Virus record (IMG/VR): IMGVR_UViG_3300017991_000124
Coordinates: 1-58,359 of that record
Reading direction: 5' to 3' (one strand)
Length of the DNA: 58,359 nt
Origin: a virus
How positions within the stretch are numbered: position 1 is the stretch's first letter; every line of letters begins with the position of its first letter. A model generated the notes under the pieces. That model was not told where the DNA came from. It worked only from the letters and a program-made list of their open reading frames with translations, and did no database searches. The translations under genes and the position numbers were made by a program. Below are positions 22,499 to 30,345 of this stretch, piece after piece.

Positions 22499-24598
22499 CT
22501 AGCCCGGTGGCGTGTATGACCCAGGTTGGTTGCTGAGTCCGCTCTTGCCCCCCCGGGCGCCGCCACCCTTGGCGGGATCCGTTCCCCCTCCCCCCCCGCT
22601 GTTCTTCGCCAGTTTTTCTGCCGCCGCAGCCATTTTATCGGCGGCCTTCAACTGACGGTCCTGGGTCTTGGCCAGCAGGCGGATCGTTTCCTTGGCGTCA
22701 TCAAACGACGTGCGCCCCCCCGTCATCATGGCGATCGCGTCACCGAACTCGGTGGCAAAATCGCGGTTGATGGCTTTCTTGAACACCACGTCTTTTTCTT
22801 TTTCTAGGCTCGAGATACTCTTCCCCATCATCTCGATCCCCTTGGAACCGCCGACCTCCTTGGCTTGACGCTCAATGTCCCGCGCCTTGTCCAGAGCAGA
22901 TCGCCGCCCCGCCTCGCGCTCATCGTACTTCGCGCTGGCTTCGTCGATCTTGCTTTCCAACATCTTGCCCAGCGCGTACCCCATGGACGCGGCCCCAGCC
23001 AATGACGCCGCCGCCCCCATGGCACTCTGGTTCAGTTTCCAGAAACCGCCCTTCTTGCCACTCATTTCCTTGACGGCGGCAATCTCCATACGTCGCGCCC
23101 GGTTCAGGCGCATGGTTTCCTCTCGGCTGAGCTTCTGGCCCGCGAGCGCCTTCCGCTGCGCATCAACCGCCTTGGGATCAAACCGCGCGAGGCCGCCGAA
23201 TTTGCCGCCGCCACCTGCACCGCCCGCCCCGCCGCCGCCGAACCCACCCCCGGCCCCCGCTGCCAGCATTTCCCCGCCCCCGCCCAACGTGTTCATCATC
23301 GCCGGCAGCCCCAACCGCATCCCCGCCGCCATCCCCGCCGCACCCAACGGGTTACTGGTAATGAATTCCATCAGCGATGCGATCCCGTCGGCCAATGTCG
23401 GCAGAAGGTCTGCCAGACGCTCAATCGCGCTCAGCATCTTGGGCTGCGTGAACGCCTTCTGTACTTTGGTAATCGCCGCCCGCAGTTTGACCGTGGGATC
23501 CTCGTCCATGCGCTTCTCGTAGCGCGTCTGGAGTTTCTCCCATGTATAGTCGGTCTTGCTTACCGCCGTGACCATCTTATCGTAGGCGGACAGCCCCGCC
23601 TGGATCGCTTCCTGTTCGGACGCCCGCGCCTCAATCGCCTGCTCGTACGCCTCCACGAACGGCTTGCGCAACTCGTCAAACGAGGACCGCGCCGTCTCAG
23701 TGAACACCTTGAGCGACTCCTCGTGCATCTTGGGGTTCTTGAGGATCGTGCGGATTTTTTCGAACGGCGTGGAGTCCGCCTCGAACTTGATCTTGCCCGC
23801 CTTCTCCAACTGCTGCATCTGGGTGGTGCCCTCTTTCATGTACATCAGCATGGTCTTCAGACCACGGGCACCCATCCCCGCTCCCATCCGCGCGTCCAAC
23901 AGTTCTAGCGTGCCGAACAGTTCGGACACGTTCATCCCGGCCGCCGCCGCCTCACCAGCGGCGATGTCCATCCGCGACGACAGCTCGTCAATCCCCAACC
24001 CGCCGCGGTCGAGCTTCTCGAGGAACTGCGCCATCAACTGGTTCATGTTCTCGCTGGTGGCCCCCCACTTCCGGCGCAGCATGTGGGCGATGGTGGCCAA
24101 CTCGCTGGTGCTCTTGCCGGTGGCCGTGGCCGCGATTCCGATACTGTCGATCGCCCCCTTGGTGTACTCCAGATCCCCGGTGGCCGAGTACACCTCCTTG
24201 AACGCCGATGCCATGTCGCCGATGGTCTGCCCCGCGCGCATTGCCGAGTCGGTCACCAACTCCTGCGCCGCCTTCCAGTCCATCGTCTGCCCCGGGATCC
24301 GCTCTACCAGAAACGAGATGTCACGGAATTGCTTCTGCAGGTCGATCGAGTTTTTGATCATGCCGCCGATGGCGAACGCCCCGCCAAACGTCGCCATGGT
24401 CTTGATGCTGCCGGCGATCTGGCGGTCCATCCCCTTCATCACCGACTGCATCTTCTTACCAGCCGTGACGAACCCACGGCTCATGGCCGCGCTCATCTTG
24501 TGCCCGGCCTTCTGCACGTCGGCCGTCATGCGCTTCACGCCAGCCTGGAAGTCTCCACGCTTCAGGCTGACCCGAATGCCCGCTTCACGCATTGCCAT
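22499..24598 (-). CDS. Tape measure protein
   Basis: 699 residues. AGIRVSLKRGDFQAGVKRMT opens the usual tape measure helix; ISFLVERIPGQTMDWKAAQE, MRAGQTIGDMASAFKEVYSA and TGKSTSELATIAHML match the TP901 core. Hydrophobic segments lie near 405-445 (LLPTLADGIASLMEFITSNP) and 530-550. A Gly-rich linker sits at ~460-490. By the rule of about 0.15 nm per residue the tail should be near 100 nm. It starts inside the frameshifted chaperone frame, the standard arrangement. Confidence 0.85.
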   Translation of the reverse strand: MAMREAGIRVSLKRGDFQAGVKRMTADVQKAGHKMSAAMSRGFVTAGKKMQSVMKGMDRQIAGSIKTMATFGGAFAIGGMIKNSIDLQKQFRDISFLVERIPGQTMDWKAAQELVTDSAMRAGQTIGDMASAFKEVYSATGDLEYTKGAIDSIGIAATATGKSTSELATIAHMLRRKWGATSENMNQLMAQFLEKLDRGGLGIDELSSRMDIAAGEAAAAGMNVSELFGTLELLDARMGAGMGARGLKTMLMYMKEGTTQMQQLEKAGKIKFEADSTPFEKIRTILKNPKMHEESLKVFTETARSSFDELRKPFVEAYEQAIEARASEQEAIQAGLSAYDKMVTAVSKTDYTWEKLQTRYEKRMDEDPTVKLRAAITKVQKAFTQPKMLSAIERLADLLPTLADGIASLMEFITSNPLGAAGMAAGMRLGLPAMMNTLGGGGEMLAAGAGGGFGGGGAGGAGGGGKFGGLARFDPKAVDAQRKALAGQKLSREETMRLNRARRMEIAAVKEMSGKKGGFWKLNQSAMGAAASLAGAASMGYALGKMLESKIDEASAKYDEREAGRRSALDKARDIERQAKEVGGSKGIEMMGKSISSLEKEKDVVFKKAINRDFATEFGDAIAMMTGGRTSFDDAKETIRLLAKTQDRQLKAADKMAAAAEKLAKNSGGGGGTDPAKGGGARGGKSGLSNQPGSYTPPG

Positions 24599-25354
24599 CG
24601 TCGCCGGCCTTTCGTCGTCCCCCCGTCAAGCGCTCTTCGATATTATTCCACAAAGCCTCGATGGCGGAAAGGTCCGCCCCCCGGAGTATATCGTTCCATG
24701 CATGAGGCGGGAGCGCCCCTGAGTCTATTGCTCTGACGAATCCGAGGATGACTTCGACAGAAGTACAGGCACTAGCAGGTCGGCCATAGAAAGAATGAAG
24801 GAATTCTGCGCTCCTGGCCCGTATACGGCTAAAGGGCTGATGTCCCGCTCCCGGACGATCTTCGCCACCAGCGCGATCATCTCCCCCTCGCTGATCTGGT
24901 CGGGGCTCGGGTCCACCACACGGCAGAGGTGCTCCAGTTTCGTGTACAGTTGTTGCAGGGACTCCCGATCGTAGTGCTGCTCCAGCGATTCGGGGAACGG
25001 ATCCCACTGCGTGTCGGGCTTGTCCGGGTCCATCATGGCCAGCGACAACTGGCAGATCACTTCCAGATTGTCGAACTGAACGCGGTCATCGGGAAGTCGC
25101 ATGCCTTCGCGCTCGAAAATCTCACGCGCCTTCAGCCGCGCCTGACGGATTTCGGGTTCCCTGAGCACACGCATCAGCACCGGGATTGCCTTGAATCCCC
25201 CCCCCGACTGACGCTTGTACAGGTGCTCCGGGAATAGCAGTCTGCCGTCCTGCTCGAGCACCTCGAGGTCACCCCAGTCCTTGCCCAGCAACCGATCTGC
25301 CACATGGTCGGGCACGTCGCTCGGAAGCTTCAGCGGCTTGTCGGTCTCGGCCAT
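24585..25354 (-). CDS. Tail assembly chaperone, -1 frameshifted long form
   Basis: Slippage at C_CCT_TTA (24836-24830) after residue 173 would move ribosomes into the -1 frame, giving a 256-residue protein: the first 175 residues of the short form, then SRIRARSAEFLHSFYGRPAS and on to ERLTGGRRKAGDDGNA, ending at 24585. The extension has no start site of its own and overlaps the tape measure start by 14 nt. Long and short chaperone forms bind the tape measure and tube proteins during tail assembly in many phages. Confidence 0.7.
24725..25354 (-). CDS. Tail assembly chaperone, short form (Mu gp41 position)
   Basis: 209 residues. It lies directly between the tail tube gene and the tape measure gene, where Mu gp41 or lambda G belongs. 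LKLPSDVPDHVADRLLGKDW, EHLYKRQSGGGFKAIPVLMR and EGEMIALVAKIVRERDIS form helices without enzyme motifs. The zero frame ends in SSSDSSEQ before the TAG at 24725. The shift to the longer form is described under the frameshift site. Confidence 0.75.
   Translation of the reverse strand: MAETDKPLKLPSDVPDHVADRLLGKDWGDLEVLEQDGRLLFPEHLYKRQSGGGFKAIPVLMRVLREPEIRQARLKAREIFEREGMRLPDDRVQFDNLEVICQLSLAMMDPDKPDTQWDPFPESLEQHYDRESLQQLYTKLEHLCRVVDPSPDQISEGEMIALVAKIVRERDISPLAVYGPGAQNSFILSMADLLVPVLLSKSSSDSSEQ
24830..24836 (-). promoter_or_regulatory. -1 programmed frameshift site (slippery heptamer)
   Basis: Sense sequence C CCT TTA in the chaperone zero frame has the X XXY YYZ form: CCT-TTA can re-pair as CCC-TTT. 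The -1 frame is open from here to 24585 and the zero frame runs on to 24725, so both products are possible. The ratio and any stimulatory structure downstream cannot be judged by eye. Confidence 0.7.
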
Positions 25355-25357
25355 GCG

Positions 25358-25732
25358 CTAGGTGACGGAGATGCTGCCGACGAAGTTGAGCGACTCGGTG
25401 ATCTCGCTGTCGGACGTGAAGTCCAAATCGTTCGAGGTGAACACGCCCTCGCAGACCACCGTCTTGCCCGGGAACTTGCCCCGCAATTGCGTGGGCTCCG
25501 CGGTCAGGATCTTCTTCAGCGTGTCCAGATCCTGGCCCTCGGACCCGATGGCCGCCTGGTAGCTGACCGTGCACTCGATGTTGCCGCGCACCGTCCCCGC
25601 CGGCGAGCGCGAGATCGTATGCACCTGCTTGGCGTTGTTGTTGACCGAAATTTTGAAGTTCTGGACGTGCACCAGCTCCCCCGCGCCTGCGGCCAGGAAC
25701 CCGCGCCCGAACGTCTCCGTCGAAGTGCCCAT
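25358..25732 (-). CDS. Tail tube protein (Mu gpM-like)
   Basis: 124 residues. VHVQNFKISVNNNAKQVHTI, SRSPAGTVRGNIECTVSYQA then GKFPGKTVVCEGVFTSNDLD and FTSDSEITESLNFVGSISV show the tube fold: N-terminal beta hairpin, central strand pair and a C-terminal strand that completes the barrel. It follows the sheath gene and precedes the chaperone, the invariant order in contractile tails. GGAGG sits before ATG 25732. Confidence 0.8.
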   Translation of the reverse strand: MGTSTETFGRGFLAAGAGELVHVQNFKISVNNNAKQVHTISRSPAGTVRGNIECTVSYQAAIGSEGQDLDTLKKILTAEPTQLRGKFPGKTVVCEGVFTSNDLDFTSDSEITESLNFVGSISVT

Positions 25733-25742
25733 CGGTTACCTC

Positions 25743-27290
25743 CTAGCTCGGGATGCGAGCCACCTCCATGCCGATCTTGGCGAGCGGCTGGATGATCTCG
25801 AACGGGATGTAGGTGTCCACCTGCGTCGCGTCGCTGGCGTTGATCTGCACGATCAGCTCGTCGTTCTCGAGGATCTCGTCGAAGCCTTCGCCGTACACCA
25901 CGCCCTGCCCCTCCCAGTACCGGATCCGCGACACGATGAACGCCTTGATGTCGCGCTCCTCGCTGACGTTGGGCGGCAGCGGGGTAGTGGGGTCTGTGCG
26001 GTCGGGCATGATCTTCGCGCCCTCGAACTGGATGGGGGTCTGGCTGCGCAGGTCGCGCGCCACCACGAAGGTGCCGTCCACGTTCTGCGTGTCCAGCAGC
26101 CGGCGATCCGCGCCCCCCGCGCTGTCCTGGCTGTGCGTGGTGATGCCCCGGATCAGGTACTCGGCGTCCTGTGCCGTGTAGCCCACGATCGACACCCCGG
26201 CCCCCAGCGCCTGCTCCACCTCGGTGCTGGTCGGCTGGTCGGCGATTTTGTCGTGCGCGCCGTACAGGCCGACGTACTCCTCGCCGATCCGGTTGTAGGC
26301 CGGGTCCACGGAGATGGCGGCGATCCGCGCCCCCGCTTCCTCGGCGCCGAACTCGCCCGGCAGCGACCGCCCGTTGATGCACAGCAGGCACTCGCCGTAC
26401 TCGCTGTTGCTGCCCGCGTTGGAGTGCGGGGCCGCCGCGATGGCGGTGGCCAGCGACCCGGTGTACCCATACACCGTCTGCTGGAGCTTGGCGTTCTTGC
26501 CCTCGTTGTAGAGTTCGATGTGGTCGATGATCTTGGACACGTTGTTCGCGGTGCCCGTGTTGGCGATGTCGGTGTTGGACAAGACCGGCACGATGAAGTG
26601 GTACTCCTTGCCCGCCAGCGCCGCCAGGGCGTTGGTCAGGTTGGGATCCGTGGTGCCGCCGGTGAGCTTGGTGGTCCACGCGGTCGCGCCGCCCACCGCC
26701 TCCGTGCCCTGCTGGTCGCGCACGTCGCAGTGGATGTAGATGTCGTTCCCGATGTTGCCAGTGATCTTGGACGTCACGGTGCAGACTCCTGCGCCGCCGC
26801 TGGCCGCCGTGACCGGCAGGTCGTTTCCTCGGGCGTTAATGGCGTCGATCAGGGCGGTGGCGAAATCGGCCAGGCTGACGCCTGCTCCCCACACTACCTC
26901 GAACGATCGCCCCGCGATGTCCACGTCCACCACGCTGTCCACCGACGTGGCGCCGCTGGCGGTGATGGAGGCGGTGGCCGCCGTTGCTCCAGCCACGGGG
27001 GAGATCGCATCGATCACGGCCGCGCCGTAGCGGGAAAACAGGCGTCGCGCCGCCAAGTCGCCGGGCGTGCCAGGCCCGAACGACGTGGCCGATCCGCTCG
27101 CGTCCGTGCCGGTGCCGCTCAGGGTCCGCACCTCGGTGTCGTCCGTCAGGTCGCCCGAACTGCCCTTGGTGGCGACCAAGGCGATGCGCAGGGTGCCCGT
27201 CCCGGGGCTCGCCGCCCCCGCGAGCAGGTTGACCGACAGGTACAGCCCGGGGCCCAGAATGCTGGGACTCACAACAGGGGTCAGGGACAT
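25743..27290 (-). CDS. Tail sheath protein (Mu gpL-like)
   Basis: 515 residues. SPSILGPGLYLSVNLLAGAA then LRIALVATKGSSGDLTDDTE is the conserved N-terminus. The middle carries a beta insertion (ITASGATSVDSVVDVDIAGR). The C-terminal sheath core includes YHFIVPVLSNTDIANTG, AISVDPAYNRIGEEYVGLYG, RDIKAFIVSRIRYWEGQGVV and YIPFEIIQPLAKIGMEVARI. The length and order match Mu gpL, so the phage has a contractile tail. Confidence 0.85.
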   Translation of the reverse strand: MSLTPVVSPSILGPGLYLSVNLLAGAASPGTGTLRIALVATKGSSGDLTDDTEVRTLSGTGTDASGSATSFGPGTPGDLAARRLFSRYGAAVIDAISPVAGATAATASITASGATSVDSVVDVDIAGRSFEVVWGAGVSLADFATALIDAINARGNDLPVTAASGGAGVCTVTSKITGNIGNDIYIHCDVRDQQGTEAVGGATAWTTKLTGGTTDPNLTNALAALAGKEYHFIVPVLSNTDIANTGTANNVSKIIDHIELYNEGKNAKLQQTVYGYTGSLATAIAAAPHSNAGSNSEYGECLLCINGRSLPGEFGAEEAGARIAAISVDPAYNRIGEEYVGLYGAHDKIADQPTSTEVEQALGAGVSIVGYTAQDAEYLIRGITTHSQDSAGGADRRLLDTQNVDGTFVVARDLRSQTPIQFEGAKIMPDRTDPTTPLPPNVSEERDIKAFIVSRIRYWEGQGVVYGEGFDEILENDELIVQINASDATQVDTYIPFEIIQPLAKIGMEVARIPS

Positions 27291-27293
27291 GAT

Positions 27294-27734
27294 CTATTCC
27301 TCCTCGTCGTCGGCGGCGTTCTCGCGCCGTCCGTCCTGCTCGTCGTGCTTCGCTGTCGGGTCCGCCGCCGGGGACGGTTGGTTCTGCTTGTCCTTCTGCT
27401 TTTTCTTCTTGGCGGCGCGCCTGGTCTGCGCGGTGCCCTTGGTCGGGGGCGCCTCCGGGCGCTCATGCTTGGGGGGGGGGCCGTGACGACGCTCCTGCTC
27501 TGCGTCGTACTCCTCCCGCGTGCGCTCGATCAGCGCCCCCTCGCGCAGCGCCCGACTGTACTCCCGGTGGTACCGGATCATCTGCGTCTTGGGGATGGCC
27601 ACCACAGCCTGCGGATCCCAGACCCATCCATGTTCGGGATCCCGCTGCACACCGATGAACAACTGGCCGCTGCCAAAGCGCGCGACCACGTGGCCCTCGA
27701 CGCAGGAAAAATATCGGTAATCTTCGTTGGTCAT
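27294..27734 (-). CDS. Small protein in the Mu gp38 (DUF2635) position
   Basis: 146 residues. The first 75 (WVWDPQAVVAIPKTQMIRYH then REYSRALREGALIERTREEY) fit the short 'V..P.......L....V.' pattern of gp38-type proteins between gp37 and the sheath. The rest is a charged Lys/Glu/Pro tail (AAKKKKQKDKQNQPSPAADP), likely disordered. It starts at ATG 27734 behind a well-formed promoter. The role in tail assembly is unknown. Confidence 0.65.
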   Translation of the reverse strand: MTNEDYRYFSCVEGHVVARFGSGQLFIGVQRDPEHGWVWDPQAVVAIPKTQMIRYHREYSRALREGALIERTREEYDAEQERRHGPPPKHERPEAPPTKGTAQTRRAAKKKKQKDKQNQPSPAADPTAKHDEQDGRRENAADDEEE

Positions 27735-27740
27735 GGCCCA

Positions 27741-27769
27741 ATCCTAGCGCACGTTAGACCGTCTGTCTA
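27741..27769 (-). promoter_or_regulatory. Promoter before the sheath operon
   Basis: Minus strand TAGACA (27764-27769), 17-nt spacer, TAGGAT (27741-27746). The spacer begins with part of a palindrome, AGACCGTCT on the plus strand at 27756-27764, also found after the capsid gene (30313-30321). The leader TAGGATTGGGCCATGAC nearly repeats at the gp46-like gene. Confidence 0.45.
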
Positions 27770-28735
27770 TCAATCGCACTCCACCTCCATCCCGGGCAGT
27801 CCCAGCGACCCGTCGCCCACGATGGCAATGTCCCCCTGGTTGGGGAGTGCCGGATCTTGCGGTTTCACGATGTCGTACACCACCTCGGCCAGCGTCTCGA
27901 ACGTGCGGGCGTCGGTCATGTGGTAGACCCTCATCGCCGACACTTGCAGCCCGTAGATGTAGTAGGGCAGCGACCCCTTGGTGTCGGGGATCTCGCGGCG
28001 GAACCGCTGCTGCACCTGCAGGCCGCTGGGGTAACTGATCAATCCCCCGTCAAAGTCCACCCGGCTGGTGAGCAGCCCGGTGATCGCATCCAAGATGTAG
28101 AGCCCCTGCAGACGCCGCATGTGGTCGGACTCCGCTCGGTTGGACACCACCAACACCTGGAAGGTCTCGTGGTACATGGTCGCCGTGCCGGACACGCGGC
28201 GCTGGGTGGTCTGGTCCACCGCCGCCCCGTCGGCCGGTTCCGATCCCATCCAACTGATCAGGATCCCGGGGAACTCCTTGATGCCGCTGCGCACCATGTC
28301 CAGCGACGCCGCCGACGCGCGGAACTGCTCGTAGAGCACCATCGACTTGACGGCCGCCAGCCCGGTGGGCGCCGCCCCCCCGGAAAACCCGGTCTTGACC
28401 ACGCACGTGTCGATCCCGTCCAGCGGCGGGTCGATCAGCAGTTCGGTGCCGGCGATCAGGGTGTTGTGCGGCACGCCACCGATGTTGGCCACGCAGTCCA
28501 CGTCCACCCCGCCCGCCGTGATGGTCCACCCCGCCTGGTAGTCGTCGCTGGGCTTCGATTTCACCACAAGGTCCGGGCGGTACTGCCCGCCCAACCGAGG
28601 CACCAGGTAAGTCGCCGCCGGCAGTTCCACGTCGGCTCCGCTGGCGGTGATCGTCACCACTCCCGTGGCGCGGGTTCCGGTAACCGGCGACATGACCGCC
28701 ATGATGTCGCGGCCGGTATCGATGATCGTGCTCAT
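27770..28735 (-). CDS. Mu gp37-like tail terminator-region protein
   Basis: 321 residues. The N-terminal ~100 are a beta domain (TGVVTITASGADVELPAATY then LVPRLGG). The rest, FPGILISWMGSEPADGAAVD, MYHETFQVLVVSNRAESDHM and RRLQGLYILDAITGLLTSRV, follows the gp37/DUF1834 pattern of Mu-like tail terminators. The order gp36, gpG, gp37, gp38 and sheath supports this. The N-terminal beta domain is extra relative to the usual family. Confidence 0.7.
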   Translation of the reverse strand: MSTIIDTGRDIMAVMSPVTGTRATGVVTITASGADVELPAATYLVPRLGGQYRPDLVVKSKPSDDYQAGWTITAGGVDVDCVANIGGVPHNTLIAGTELLIDPPLDGIDTCVVKTGFSGGAAPTGLAAVKSMVLYEQFRASAASLDMVRSGIKEFPGILISWMGSEPADGAAVDQTTQRRVSGTATMYHETFQVLVVSNRAESDHMRRLQGLYILDAITGLLTSRVDFDGGLISYPSGLQVQQRFRREIPDTKGSLPYYIYGLQVSAMRVYHMTDARTFETLAEVVYDIVKPQDPALPNQGDIAIVGDGSLGLPGMEVECD

Positions 28736-28738
28736 GCG

Positions 28739-29182
28739 TTACTCCACCGCCATCGCGGAGACGATCCGCGCGACGTCCTCCACCACCGCATCCAGGTCGA
28801 TGCCCAGCAGGTCGCGCTGCGGCATCCCGCGATCGCTGTGCACCCACCCGCGCACCTTGCTGGTCCCCGTGTGATGGAAGATCGCGTAGGGCGCGGGGCT
28901 GCGCACCATCGCCCAGTCGGGGCCGGTGGTGGTCTGGTAGGCGGACAGGACATTCGTGCGCCCCTGCAACAGTTTGCCACCCCGTCGGTACGGGTGTAGC
29001 ACCAGGGTCACGTCCGACAGCGCCTCCCACTGCCCGTTGCCCTCGCTGTCCAGCAGGTCACTCATCGCTGTTGAGATGCCCTCGCCCAGCACCTCCATCG
29101 GGATGTGCGCCACCCGGCCGCCAATGCGTTCCAGCTCGCGGACCAGCGCGCTGACGTCAACCTGGACCGAAGGACCCGGCAC
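28739..29182 (-). CDS. Virion morphogenesis protein, Mu gpG-like
   Basis: 147 residues from GTG 29182 with GGAGG nine bases upstream. LVRELERIGGRVAHIPMEVL then GKLLQGRTNVLSAYQTT, YAIFHHTGTSKVRGW and MPQRDLLGIDLDAVVEDVAR match the gpG/phage-tail-completion family ('G..L..........I...', 'A.....G', 'R.FLG.s..d...I'). It is probably a head-tail joining or tail-completion protein. Confidence 0.75.
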   Translation of the reverse strand: MPGPSVQVDVSALVRELERIGGRVAHIPMEVLGEGISTAMSDLLDSEGNGQWEALSDVTLVLHPYRRGGKLLQGRTNVLSAYQTTTGPDWAMVRSPAPYAIFHHTGTSKVRGWVHSDRGMPQRDLLGIDLDAVVEDVARIVSAMAVE

Positions 29183-29184
29183 CT

Positions 29185-29682
29185 CTAGTAGCCTCCATGG
29201 CCAGTGGGGGAGTTGTTGTCGGGGGCGAACACAAAGCGCGGGGTGTCCTCGTCGGTCTGCACGGGTTGGATCGCTCCACCCTGCTGTAGGTTGCCACCCG
29301 CCTCGGACTCTGCGCGGGACCGCCGGCGCCCCTTGCCCATCGCGATGAACGCTTCCTTGGCGCGCTCGTACTGCGCCCAGTAGTGCCCCTTGCCGTCGTC
29401 CCCCGTGAACTCCGGGCGCCGCTCCACCGCGAACTCCAGCGCCACCCACGCGCAGTGGCCGACGAAAATCTGGTCCTCGGCGGCCATGGCGATGATCCCG
29501 TCCACGCTGCTGAACGCATTGAGCAGGTACGAGTAGGCGAACGCCTCGGCCTCGTTCAGCACCTCGGCCACCTGGGTGCTCTCGTCCGCGATGCTGCCGT
29601 CCACGTCGTCGTCGAAATACTGCTGAACGCGGGCCTCGCCCACCTTGTTGTAGAGGTCTTGGAGCGTCAAGAAGTCGGCCAT
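29185..29682 (-). CDS. Mu gp36-like (DUF1320) head-tail connector protein
   Basis: 165 residues. FLTLQDLYNKVGEARVQQYF then ADESTQVAEVLNEAEAFAYS and YLLNAF, HYWAQYERAKEAFIAMG match DUF1320, the Mu gp36 family and a likely connector or adaptor. The C-terminal ~45 residues are Gly/Gln-rich and flexible. It overlaps nothing; the next gene starts 3 nt before its stop region, so the two are tightly coupled. Confidence 0.75.
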   Translation of the reverse strand: MADFLTLQDLYNKVGEARVQQYFDDDVDGSIADESTQVAEVLNEAEAFAYSYLLNAFSSVDGIIAMAAEDQIFVGHCAWVALEFAVERRPEFTGDDGKGHYWAQYERAKEAFIAMGKGRRRSRAESEAGGNLQQGGAIQPVQTDEDTPRFVFAPDNNSPTGHGGY

Positions 29683-29700
29683 GATCCACTCCGTTCCCGG

Positions 29701-30231
29701 TTACACCGGTTCGATGGCGTTCTGCGCCAGCAGGTGCGCGATCTGCTCAGGCGTTGCGTCCTCGGGCAGCAAATTGCCCCGGTCGATCGGTTGCCCGTTC
29801 AGCGTGATGCCGCAGATCAACCGGTAGCGGACCACCGGCTGGTCGAACGGATCGGGGGGCGGATCGGCCACCGGGGCGGCCGGCACGGGCGTCGGTGGCG
29901 CGGGGGCAGCCGGGGGGATCGGTCCGGGATCGGGATCCGCATCCTCCACCGGGATCGGCGCAATCGTCACCTCGTCGTCCTCGGTGCCCAGCGCACCGTC
30001 GTCGCCCGGGTCCACCGTGGCCCGCATGATCCCCACGTCCACCGTCAGCGGTTCGTCGGCCGCCGTGGTCCCGTCCTCGGGCGCATCCGGCTGGACCGCC
30101 TCCGGGACAGGATCCGCCACGGGTTCGGGCTGCTCGGCCAGAATGCGTTCCATCTGCGCCTTGTTCCAACGTTTGGAGACTGCGACGCCCCGCGCTTCCA
30201 ACGCTTCGATCAGTTCCTTGCGGGTTGGCAT
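29701..30231 (-). CDS. Mu gp35-position protein with HeH/SAP-like N-terminus
   Basis: 176 residues. TRKELIEALEARGVAVSKRW then NKAQMERILAEQ is a HeH/LEM-like helix-extended-loop-helix as in several phage head-region proteins. An acidic, Pro-rich linker of ~90 residues follows. The C-terminus RLICGITLNGQPIDRGNLLP then EDATPEQIAHLLAQNAIEPV is the short 'G..L..G..I..A....' domain usual at the end of such proteins. It lies between the capsid and gp36, like Mu gp35. Confidence 0.6.
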   Translation of the reverse strand: MPTRKELIEALEARGVAVSKRWNKAQMERILAEQPEPVADPVPEAVQPDAPEDGTTAADEPLTVDVGIMRATVDPGDDGALGTEDDEVTIAPIPVEDADPDPGPIPPAAPAPPTPVPAAPVADPPPDPFDQPVVRYRLICGITLNGQPIDRGNLLPEDATPEQIAHLLAQNAIEPV

Positions 30232-30261
30232 GGGTTCCTCCTCGGGGTTGCTGCTGACCCT

Positions 30262-30290
30262 ACGATAGCAGATCGCCAGAAACGCGACAA
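30262..30290 (-). promoter_or_regulatory. Promoter between capsid and tail genes
   Basis: Minus strand TTGTCG (30285-30290), 17-nt spacer, TATCGT (30262-30267); ATG is at 30231. It follows the capsid gene's terminator-like hairpin, so tail genes could be transcribed apart from the head genes. The match to consensus is moderate. Confidence 0.4.
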
Positions 30291-30324
30291 TCGCGGTGCG
30301 GTCAGAATGGTAAGACGGTCTGGT

Positions 30325-30339
30325 GCGGCGGTACGCCGC
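30325..30339 (-). terminator. GC hairpin after the capsid gene
   Basis: GCGGCG-GTA-CGCCGC (plus strand) forms a 6-bp GC stem with a 3-nt loop, seven bases after the capsid stop. There is no U-run in the transcript, so it would not be a classic intrinsic terminator. It may slow or partly end transcription, or protect the abundant capsid mRNA from 3' decay. Confidence 0.35.
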
Positions 30340-30345
30340 TACAGG

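Noticed and set aside
25569-27926. Plus-strand 785-residue frame opposite the sheath
   Set aside because: Shadow of a well-recognised sheath gene in high-GC DNA.
28739-29689. 316-residue frame containing the gpG-like gene
   Set aside because: Its first half is an out-of-frame reading of the gp36-like gene; the true start is the GTG at 29182 with GGAGG upstream.
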